A stretch of DNA of 20,063 nucleotides from a virus. Under the pieces are notes generated by a model. That model ran no database searches. It worked only from the letters and a program-made list of their open reading frames with translations, and was not told where the DNA came from. The position numbers were made by a program, and so were the translations under genes. The first letter of the stretch is position 1. Each line of letters starts with the position of its first letter. Shown one piece after another: positions 14,357-20,063 of the stretch. The DNA is taken from positions 1-20,063 of IMG/VR virus record IMGVR_UViG_3300039043_000005; one strand, 5' to 3'.

Positions 14357-14700
14357 TATACCTCCACTATTCTTACAGCACCAGTTGTAGTGCTTGTAGA
14401 ATTATAATTGAAATATATTGTGTTCCCTAACCCTCTAGGTACTGTTAAGAATGTCAATGTATTCTTTGGTAATATCATATCATTACTAGCATTTACATTT
14501 GTTTCACTTGTTGTGAAATTAAAATGTATTTCTACTGCCGAATGAACTCCAATTGTTCCAGAACTACTTGATAATAATTTGTGGGTTGTGTTATTTACAT
14601 CTGCTGAACTTCCAGCAGTTCCAGCCGAGGCAACAGTCCATGTACCTCCAACTGTAGTGTTCAATGATTCTTGAACTGAATAAGTGTGTAAGTCTGCCAT
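14356..14700 (-). CDS. Small beta-rich virion protein, possible capsid decoration or fibre partner
   Basis: This 114-residue protein (MADLHTYSVQESLNTTVGGT...) is rich in Ser, Thr, Asn and Gly, has no cysteine and looks all-beta. It lies between the Lys-tailed protein and the fibre gene, with which it shares a TAATG overlap, and has a strong AGGAAGG site. Size, composition and place shortly after the capsid gene fit a head decoration protein or a fibre-attachment protein. I recognise no family. Similar Thr/Asn-rich sequence in the fibre suggests it works at the virion surface. Confidence 0.7.
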   Translation of the reverse strand: MADLHTYSVQESLNTTVGGTWTVASAGTAGSSADVNNTTHKLLSSSSGTIGVHSAVEIHFNFTTSETNVNASNDMILPKNTLTFLTVPRGLGNTIYFNYNSTSTTTGAVRIVEV

Positions 14701-14725
14701 TTTTTCTTCCTTCCTAAGCTAATAG

Positions 14726-14751
14726 CAAAGCATGAACGGAACCGTGCTTTG
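14726..14751 (-). promoter_or_regulatory. Imperfect hairpin in the leader of the beta-rich virion gene
   Basis: CAAAGCATG (14726-14734) and CGTGCTTTG (14743-14751) form a nine-position inverted repeat with one mismatch on the minus strand and an eight-base loop. It lies in the only gap between the Lys-tailed gene and the next gene. No T-run follows it in the direction of transcription, so it is not a good terminator. A processing or stability hairpin is possible. Confidence 0.35.
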
Positions 14752-14756
14752 TATAT

Positions 14757-14975
14757 TTATTTTTTCTTTTTTGTTACTTTCTTAGCAACTTTTTTTACTG
14801 CTTTTTTAATTGATGCCTTTTTAACTGGTTTTTTATATGGTTCAAGGTCGGTTTCGCTGTTTACCCGAACATATCCTTTACTTTGCAAAAAACCAACTAA
14901 TTCAGGGTGTTTTTCTAATTGTTCTTTTTCAAGTCTTTCAAGTTTATTATCTAACTTTCTATGCCAATATTCCAT
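14757..14975 (-). CDS. Small protein with lysine-rich C-terminal tail
   Basis: This 72-residue protein begins with a helix, MEYWHRKLDNKLERLEKEQL, followed by HPELVGFLQSKGYVRVNSET, a short winged-helix-like or LEM-like stretch. It ends in a long basic tail of KK-A/V repeats from about residue 47 to the end (KKASIKKAVKKVAKKVTKKKK). The tail resembles histone H1 and could bind DNA or the negatively charged capsid interior. A GAAAGG site precedes the ATG, and the capsid-distal terminator hairpin lies just upstream. It is probably expressed below the capsid level. The role is not known. Confidence 0.68.
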   Translation of the reverse strand: MEYWHRKLDNKLERLEKEQLEKHPELVGFLQSKGYVRVNSETDLEPYKKPVKKASIKKAVKKVAKKVTKKKK

Positions 14976-14990
14976 ATTTAACCTTTCAAA

Positions 14991-15017
14991 ATAGGGGCAA
15001 GAAAACCTTACCCCTAT
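14991..15017 (-). terminator. Hairpin after the major capsid gene, probable partial terminator
   Basis: On the minus strand ATAGGGGTAAG pairs with CTTGCCCCTAT around a five-base GTTTT loop: 11 pairs with one G-T wobble and a core of four G-C pairs. It begins 13 bases after the capsid stop and is followed by TTTTG, an imperfect U-run. Transcription of the genes downstream must continue, so a leaky terminator or a 3'-end protecting stem that boosts capsid expression is likely. The plus-strand side has a better run (CTTTTTTG), but no plus-strand gene is present. Confidence 0.68.
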
Positions 15018-15029
15018 CTTTTTTGTAGA

Positions 15030-15926
15030 TTAATCTACGTTTCTGATTTTGATACCTTTCTTGTTATCAGTGTCGTCTATTCTTTTGACTCCGTAGAGCA
15101 AATCTGCTACTACCTTGGTGCCTAGTGCGTCTATAGAGTATTCTGACTGAACTCTAACTTCTTGCTGTGCCGCAAATGCACATGCTGTTTTGTGAAAGAT
15201 AACTCCTGAAATGGTGTTTGAATCACCACCGCTTGATACAGTATTAGACATATATACATCCATACCGTAAAGTGATCCTACCATTCCTGACCTTAATCCT
15301 CTGTTACCTTCACCAACTGCATCATTTCTAATAAAGAACTGTGCTATACCAGCAGAAGGATTAAGAATGTCTGCAAATAACTTTGGGTTAACAACCATAG
15401 CAACATCCCCATCCATGTAAGGGATACTGTTATCACCTAGTGTTGCCAAAGCTTCTTCAAACTTTGCCGCTGTTAACGTATCATCTGCAGATAAGTTTAA
15501 ACTTAATTCAAGATTACTTAACTCAGAATAAATATCTGAATCAACTTGTCTTGCAAGCGCTTCACCCATCATTCTTGAATATCTTTCAACCATATCAGCA
15601 TTTGACTGAATTTCAAGCACATCTTCAAACAACTTTGCTACATACTTATGCTTATTAACAGTAAGTTGTGTCTCTGTTGTTGCAGTTGCATCATAACTTA
15701 CGTCAGATCCTGCAGATTTATCAGAAGCACTTATTAAACTAATTTCTGGAATATGTAGAACATCACCGAAACCAGCGCCTGAAAATACTGCAGAGTAATC
15801 ATCAATCAATCCTCTAAAAACAGTATTTCTATCAAAGTATTTATAGATTCCTTCACCCCAGATTTCTGGAATAAAGTGACTATCAGTAGTGGCTGTTGTA
15901 GCACTACCTTGATACATTTTTGCCAT
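15030..15926 (-). CDS. Major capsid protein
   Basis: This 298-residue protein directly follows the scaffold gene, has an AAGG ribosome site and is followed by a hairpin, the standard setting for the most abundant head protein. Features fit an HK97-fold coat protein. An N-terminal segment has FIPEIWGEGIYKYFDRNTVF. An elongated beta region follows, with SYDATATTETQLTVNKHKYV. A spine helix is seen at about residues 103-135 (MVERYSRMMGEALARQVDSDIYSEL). A C-terminal beta-rich part has VAMVVNPKLFADIL and ends DNKKGIKIRNVD. No long N-terminal delta domain is visible, consistent with the separate scaffold. The exact family was not checked by profile. Confidence 0.9.
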   Translation of the reverse strand: MAKMYQGSATTATTDSHFIPEIWGEGIYKYFDRNTVFRGLIDDYSAVFSGAGFGDVLHIPEISLISASDKSAGSDVSYDATATTETQLTVNKHKYVAKLFEDVLEIQSNADMVERYSRMMGEALARQVDSDIYSELSNLELSLNLSADDTLTAAKFEEALATLGDNSIPYMDGDVAMVVNPKLFADILNPSAGIAQFFIRNDAVGEGNRGLRSGMVGSLYGMDVYMSNTVSSGGDSNTISGVIFHKTACAFAAQQEVRVQSEYSIDALGTKVVADLLYGVKRIDDTDNKKGIKIRNVD

Positions 15927-15931
15927 TTTAT

Positions 15932-16471
15932 TTACCTTTTAACGTATGACTGCAAGATAGCACCCCAATTAGCCCTACGCTCTTCGTTAGACATATCAAC
16001 CCAACTTTTATTGTTAGTATTGACAGTTGCAGAAGGTGTTGAGCTTGTATCTGGTACTTTCTCTTGCACTTCAATTTTAAGTTTTTCAGATAAGGTTCTT
16101 AATTGTGAAACAGATAAATCTTTAAATGTTTCTCTTTCTTCCTCACCTAATGAATTAAGCAGTTCTTCTTTGTAAGCTTCTTCAGCACCTTTTAAGCGTT
16201 CATAATCAGTTTTTATTAAATCTAATTCTGATTGTCTTTTTGTTGCTAATTCTTCCCACTTGTTTTGCTCAGCAAGTTCTTCTTCTTTTTTCTTTTCTAA
16301 AGAAGATTGTAACTCAGCAAGTTTAGATTCTGCTTCTTGAGCCCTTGTTCTGTACTTTTTGCTTTCTGCAATTAAGTTACCAACATCAGGCGATTCGGTA
16401 ACTTGTTCCTGGCTATTAGTTGCCACCTCTTGTACGTTATCTTGTACTGTTTCTGTTGTAGTTTCAGACAT
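15932..16471 (-). CDS. Head scaffold protein
   Basis: This 179-residue, charged, cysteine-free protein is encoded just before the capsid gene. A disordered acidic N-terminus (1-30, Thr/Glu-rich) leads to a long coiled coil at about residues 33-108 (ESKKYRTRAQEAESKLAELQ, then KKKEEELAEQNKWEELATKR). A short helix DLSVSQLRTLSEKLKI follows, then a linker and a C-terminal helix NEERRANWGAILQSYVKR that is the likely capsid-binding end. This is the classical scaffold layout. No protease gene is seen nearby, so the scaffold may leave the prohead without cleavage. The start has an AGGAAGG site. Confidence 0.88.
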   Translation of the reverse strand: MSETTTETVQDNVQEVATNSQEQVTESPDVGNLIAESKKYRTRAQEAESKLAELQSSLEKKKEEELAEQNKWEELATKRQSELDLIKTDYERLKGAEEAYKEELLNSLGEEERETFKDLSVSQLRTLSEKLKIEVQEKVPDTSSTPSATVNTNNKSWVDMSNEERRANWGAILQSYVKR

Positions 16472-16527
16472 TCTGCCTTCCTTTTACTTGTTAAAATTTA
16501 CATTAACATATATATAATTTAAAATCA
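16472..16527 (-). promoter_or_regulatory. AT-rich gap before the scaffold gene, possible promoter
   Basis: This 56-base gap is the longest untranslated stretch in the head module. It holds TTTTAAATTATATATATG followed by TTAATG and the AGGAAGG ribosome site of the scaffold gene. A TATATA -10-like element is present, but no clear -35 partner is seen at the right distance. Extra transcription of scaffold and capsid from here is plausible but unproven; the whole genome is AT-rich. Confidence 0.2.
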
Positions 16528-16995
16528 TCATTGTTTGGTAGATATAATAATATCTTTTTTGGCAAACTTAATTATTCTTTCATCAATAATTTTATCAAAG
16601 TAATCCTGTACAAAATCTTCATTTTTATCATTCAATCCAAAAATATTTCTACCCATCTTGGCATTATCTTCTACTTTCTTAGCTTCTCTATAATTTAATT
16701 CTACACTTATGTTTGTTGCTCTTTGTGCTTTTATTGAATTTAACATTTTGCCAGTTAATCTTAAATCTGGAGGTGATGTTTGATTACTTTCTGCCTTGCC
16801 TTTTGATGTTGCTTTTCCTTGTGATTTTCTTAAAGCATATTTAAAACTATATTCTGGGAAATCTCTACTTTTACCAGAACCATCTTGGCTAATTCCTTTC
16901 ACTGTATCTTGTAATATTTTAGTAACAAGTTTACCACCAAGCACCAACCACTGTGTTTTCTTTGTTTGTAATAAGTTTCTAAATTTTACTTTCAT
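16528..16995 (-). CDS. Mu gpG-like virion morphogenesis protein
   Basis: This 155-residue basic protein contains SPPDLRLTGKMLNSIKA at about 74-90 and GRNIFGLNDKNEDFVQDYFD at about 115-134. The order 'LrlTGkml-SI' then 'GR-iFGLsd' is the pattern of phage Mu gpG-type virion morphogenesis proteins, which act in tail completion or head-tail joining. The gene overlaps the preceding MuF-like gene by ATGA, as expected for this Mu-like pair. Here the gene is far from the connector genes. HK97 gp10-like tail completion proteins share this fold and are an equivalent description. Confidence 0.72.
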   Translation of the reverse strand: MKVKFRNLLQTKKTQWLVLGGKLVTKILQDTVKGISQDGSGKSRDFPEYSFKYALRKSQGKATSKGKAESNQTSPPDLRLTGKMLNSIKAQRATNISVELNYREAKKVEDNAKMGRNIFGLNDKNEDFVQDYFDKIIDERIIKFAKKDIIISTKQ

Positions 16996-17687
16996 GCTTT
17001 AAGTGTCCAACTATGCCTACAATTAAATCCGCCCCTTAATCCAAATGGAGTTTTTAAATTATTTACTTCTTCTTCAGTATATCCCTCTGCTGGTTCATTT
17101 AATATTGTTTGTTTGCATATATCCCTTGTTCTTGTATCATTTGGTCCGAAATATGTCCATCTTACATCTTGTCCTTTAAATACTTGATACCTTGCAGTGT
17201 CATCAAAGGTTTTAATTGCAGTATCTACAGCAACATTTAACTGATAATCTGCAAGTTTAGTTTGAGATAATAAATCAACAACCTCGTTTGATGGTCTGCC
17301 ATTATATAAGTTTTCAAATATTAAATTAGTTAATGTGGTTGAATGTTCCTGTGCCTTTCCTAATAACTCAGCAGTTTTTAATTCTTGTAATGTTTGAAGT
17401 CCTTGCAACCCTTCACCAACAGTAAATGCAATTCCTCTTGATTGTGCCAAAGCAATTGAATCTTGCAATAGTTCACCATATCCATTTTCTAAATTATTTA
17501 AGGCATCACCATATCCAGCATTTATTAGTTCATCAAACAGATTTAATTGACCTATGGCATCTATTAATTGCCTGTCACTTAATCCACTTAAGCCATCTAC
17601 CACCCTTGATAAGTTTGAGTTAAATGAACTTTCTAATGTACCTATCTCTGATATAAACCTATCAACTACCGACTGGGGTTGTGCCAT
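16992..17687 (-). CDS. Mu F-like head morphogenesis protein
   Basis: This 231-residue protein has the conserved C-terminal signature of the phage Mu protein F family: RWTYFGPNDTRTRDICKQT at about 176-194 (D184 and C191) and GGFNCRHSWTL at about 219-229 (C223 and H225). Members are minor head proteins encoded immediately after the portal and are packaged or bound at the portal. Residues 1-170 are helical and variable. The start overlaps the portal gene by 26 bases and lacks a clear ribosome site, so it is probably coupled to portal translation. It is shorter than Mu gp30. No toxin domain is fused. Confidence 0.88.
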   Translation of the reverse strand: MAQPQSVVDRFISEIGTLESSFNSNLSRVVDGLSGLSDRQLIDAIGQLNLFDELINAGYGDALNNLENGYGELLQDSIALAQSRGIAFTVGEGLQGLQTLQELKTAELLGKAQEHSTTLTNLIFENLYNGRPSNEVVDLLSQTKLADYQLNVAVDTAIKTFDDTARYQVFKGQDVRWTYFGPNDTRTRDICKQTILNEPAEGYTEEEVNNLKTPFGLRGGFNCRHSWTLKA

Positions 17688-19029
17688 TTAGTATTCTTTG
17701 AAATGTTGATTGTGGTTGTGGTGGTTCAGGTGGTGCTTGTTCTTCTTGTATTTCACCTAGTTTTTCTTCTAGTTCTGCATCACTCATATCTTTATTAAAA
17801 TATAATAATATATCTTTTTGAGTCATTACTCCATTAGCTAGTTTCCAATCAAGTAATTTTAATTCTTGATCTGTACTCATTGGGTAACTTGTCTCAGCAA
17901 AATCAACCGTATATTCATCAGGCAAATTCATTGCATTATGTACTTCTAATATTCTTTTATCAATTTTGTATCTATCATGCTCCCAATCTCTGAAGATTGC
18001 AATATCACTTTCTCTCGCCTCAAGATTTTCAATTTCTAATATTTTAAGTGCTTCTCCAGATGGTGCATTGCCTACAGAATCACCCCATCTAATTCTAAGC
18101 TGGTTGTTTTCTGCAACTTGATTTGCCATTGATTTTGTTGCTTCAATCATTTCAACTAAACTACCTCCTGGCGATACATAATTAAATGAGGCGCCTTCTG
18201 GTAATATGTAAGCATTATCAATCCCAGCAGTCAGTTTACTTTGCCCATCTTCAATGCCTGTAAATACTGCTTGTCCTAATCTAAATCGTACACTTAATGC
18301 TATCTCAGTCATTGCTATTGCTATATGCAAAGCGGTTCTAGTAACATCGTAACTATTTTTAGAAAATTTTACTTTACTTATTGGTAAAATATCATAAGGA
18401 TTTAACATTTCAACATTTGAACCTACAGCGTATCTTCTGCCTTTTTGATCAAACTCAAAGTGCATACCTTGCACTCCGTCTCTTGTCTCTGACCAAAATA
18501 CATACCTTTTATTTGAGTCATCCATAGATTCTATTTCATAACTATAACCAAATGGTTCATCTTCTCCATATACATAAAACTCATGCACTTTTGGTAAAAT
18601 TTCATATTCTAATCTTAATTTTTTTTCATTATATCTTGTTCTCATATAACAACAACCAAGCAACCAACTTAATTCAGCATATTCTCGAGTTTTAGTATTT
18701 AACTTATATGCAACTTCATTATATAAGTCATTTTGCTCACGATTAATTAATCTTAATGGCGGTTGTTTATACAGCATCATTCTTGCCTTAGCAAATCTAG
18801 GAACACATGAACTTATAAACGGAGGCACTTGACTAAGTGATTCACTGGCAAACCAAGGATCTAAGTGACTGTCTAAATTTTCATTATAATAAAAGTCGAG
18901 TGATTCCATCATATTATAGTTTTCTTGCTCAACTCTATTATGACCTGCTTTCTTTATACTTTGCAAAACTGTCATTTCTGAAAGCTCTGGGATAACAACT
19001 CTATTTACTGATTTACCAAAATTATACAT
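17662..19029 (-). CDS. Portal protein
   Basis: This 455-residue protein follows the large terminase with a 9-base gap and precedes the MuF-like protein, the canonical portal position. Typical features are an N-terminal crown/wing region (DFYYNENLDSHLDPWFA), MMLYKQPPLRLIN at about 84-96, a stem-like helical zone with ATKSMANQVAENNQLRI, SGEALKILEIENLEA, and a C-terminal QELKLLDWKLANGVMTQKDI pattern with an acidic coiled region, EELEEKL-like. Twelve copies would form the DNA channel and the terminase docking site. The start ATG has a GAGG site. Family resemblance is to SPP1/HK97-type portals by pattern. Confidence 0.88.
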   Translation of the reverse strand: MYNFGKSVNRVVIPELSEMTVLQSIKKAGHNRVEQENYNMMESLDFYYNENLDSHLDPWFASESLSQVPPFISSCVPRFAKARMMLYKQPPLRLINREQNDLYNEVAYKLNTKTREYAELSWLLGCCYMRTRYNEKKLRLEYEILPKVHEFYVYGEDEPFGYSYEIESMDDSNKRYVFWSETRDGVQGMHFEFDQKGRRYAVGSNVEMLNPYDILPISKVKFSKNSYDVTRTALHIAIAMTEIALSVRFRLGQAVFTGIEDGQSKLTAGIDNAYILPEGASFNYVSPGGSLVEMIEATKSMANQVAENNQLRIRWGDSVGNAPSGEALKILEIENLEARESDIAIFRDWEHDRYKIDKRILEVHNAMNLPDEYTVDFAETSYPMSTDQELKLLDWKLANGVMTQKDILLYFNKDMSDAELEEKLGEIQEEQAPPEPPQPQSTFQRILNGTTPVGS

Positions 19030-19038
19030 ATTTGCCTC

Positions 19039-20063
19039 TTACCATTTCATTGATGAACCAATCATCCTTCTTATTGGAAACTTATATTCAATTCCGTAAC
19101 TGCAAGCATCCAAAGCATGAGTTAATTCCATGTTATCTTTTGCCAGACCTCCTCTTTTATCCCGTTGGCATTGTTCTAAATCTTTTATTAAATAAATACA
19201 TTTAGGATCTATTGTCATACCAATGTTACCCTCAGCATCTTTTAACTTTCTATTTAACGAGTTTAACCTGTCTATATGACTAGGATGTGACTTTTTCGCC
19301 CTAATTAAAAATCCATGGTCTCTTAGTATTTGGTGATCACTTCGTCTTGATGTTGTACTTCTTGCTTTACCAGCTGGGTCTGGATACACTTCAGTATTAG
19401 GAGCAATCTTTTTCATAGCTAATGCCAGCTCTTCTGTATTACTATTCTTTAATCTAACTTCATCGTAAAAGTGTAATGTGCCATCAGTGTATTCTGTACA
19501 TAACACAGCAGTATTATAATCAACATTAAAATCACAACCCCACCATAACTTACCAGATAATTCTTTTGCTTTTTTGCAATGTGTTTGTCTGTCAAAATTC
19601 CATGCCGCTCTATTACCAGTTGTTTCAAATGAACCTTCAAATTCTTGTTTAAAGACAACAGAATCCATTGTTCTTTTTGCAAGTTCTACCTCTTCTTTTG
19701 GTACAAATCCGCCTTGCAAAGTTGTAAACTGCCATGACTTCCATTCTGGCTCTGATTGTCCTTTCATATATAAATCATACATAGCATCATATCCATTAGG
19801 AGTACCAATAAAAAGGCATTTGCCTTGTGTTGTGGCTAACATAGGCATAATAATTTCTTCCCATACATGAGGTTTAATATAAGCCATTTCATCCATGACC
19901 GCTCTTGTTAATTCAACACCTCTTAAATTATTTTCATTATCTGCACCTTTTACAGATAACTCTGCTCCATTGTTAAATATAACGCTCATCTCTGATTCAT
20001 TTAATTTAGCATTCTCAAAATTAGAAAACATCTGCCTTAGTATTGGAAATACAATCATCTTAC
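19039..20063 (-). CDS. terL: Terminase large subunit, C-terminal part (5' end outside window)
   Basis: The visible 340 or so residues include the end of the ATPase domain and the whole nuclease domain. Counting from the first in-window methionine (20058), the Walker B-like AVMDEM lies at 54-58 (D56, E57) and the coupling motif FIGTPNG at 83-89. RNase H-like catalytic aspartates lie at D176 (GCDFN), D227 (YPDPAG) and D317 (ALDACSYG). The frame is open up to the window edge, so the Walker A part lies upstream and the methionine at 20058 is internal. The protein cuts concatemers and drives DNA into the prohead through the portal encoded next. The start and ATPase type cannot be given here. Confidence 0.95.
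   Translation of the reverse strand, partial: KMIVFPILRQMFSNFENAKLNESEMSVIFNNGAELSVKGADNENNLRGVELTRAVMDEMAYIKPHVWEEIIMPMLATTQGKCLFIGTPNGYDAMYDLYMKGQSEPEWKSWQFTTLQGGFVPKEEVELAKRTMDSVVFKQEFEGSFETTGNRAAWNFDRQTHCKKAKELSGKLWWGCDFNVDYNTAVLCTEYTDGTLHFYDEVRLKNSNTEELALAMKKIAPNTEVYPDPAGKARSTTSRRSDHQILRDHGFLIRAKKSHPSHIDRLNSLNRKLKDAEGNIGMTIDPKCIYLIKDLEQCQRDKRGGLAKDNMELTHALDACSYGIEYKFPIRRMIGSSMKW

Noticed and set aside
13851-14390. Plus-strand ORFs at 13851-14096 and 14148-14390 opposite the fibre gene
   Set aside because: Antisense to a strongly coding frame; Ser/Pro-rich translations mirror the repeat composition of the fibre; no ribosome site.
15030-18000. Head maturation protease between portal and capsid
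   Set aside because: No frame in this region carries a serine protease or ClpP-like pattern; the genes there are MuF-like, gpG-like and scaffold.
19449-19682. Minus-strand ORF at 19449-19682 within the terminase gene
   Set aside because: Shadow frame of the nuclease domain, which carries the recognised catalytic motifs.
1-20063. tRNA genes, CRISPR arrays, insertion sequences, integrase or attachment sites
   Set aside because: None seen on either strand; the zinc ribbon at 7860-7960 looks transposase-like but belongs to the phosphoesterase frame, not to an insertion sequence.

Overview
This window is part of an AT-rich (by eye about two-thirds A+T) tailed-phage genome. It holds the late packaging, head, fibre, lysis and tail module of a virus with siphovirus-like (long, non-contractile tail) architecture. 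Every convincing gene lies on the minus strand, so transcription runs from position 20063 towards 1. The plus strand holds no gene I can support. Spacing is extremely tight: most genes overlap by 1-11 bases (TAATG and ATGA junctions), and no stretch of 300 bases lacks a gene. Shine-Dalgarno (SD) sequences such as GGAGG, AGGAG and AAGG precede many starts. No tRNA, integrase, insertion sequence or CRISPR array was seen. The protein style (small compact genes, a VanZ-like mini-protein, a GIG-repeat fibre ending in a DDYEEG-type C-terminus) resembles uncultured marine phages. That host and habitat guess is inference from memory of families, not a search result.

Layout in transcription order. (1) Packaging and head, 20063-15030: large terminase (5' end outside the window), portal, MuF-like head protein, Mu gpG-like morphogenesis protein, coiled-coil scaffold, major capsid protein. 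A strong hairpin directly after the capsid gene is a probable partial terminator. (2) Post-capsid block, 14975-11216: a Lys-tailed small protein, a small beta-rich protein and a 1046-residue trimeric fibre/adhesin with GIG repeats and a YadA-like head. (3) Small-gene and lysis block, 11181-7995: several small unknowns, a possible 12-residue cysteine-rich micropeptide, a three-segment VanZ-like membrane protein, a secreted or lipoprotein-like protein, three single-span coiled-coil membrane proteins, a very basic protein and a lysozyme/transglycosylase-like endolysin candidate. (4) A zinc-ribbon plus calcineurin-like metallophosphoesterase fusion, 8002-6956, and a small unknown. (5) Connector and tail, 6753-1: head-tail adaptor, tail-terminator-like protein, a small protein, major tail (tube) protein, two tail assembly chaperone frames joined by a probable -1 ribosomal frameshift, tape measure protein, and a distal tail protein whose end lies beyond base 1.

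The genes form one virion-building and release programme. The most distinctive points are an in-frame GGGAAAC slippery heptamer between the tail chaperone frames, an unusual zinc-ribbon/phosphoesterase fusion in a structural operon, the fibre and lysis genes placed between capsid and connector genes, and a tiny cysteine-rich ORF with its own good ribosome binding site.
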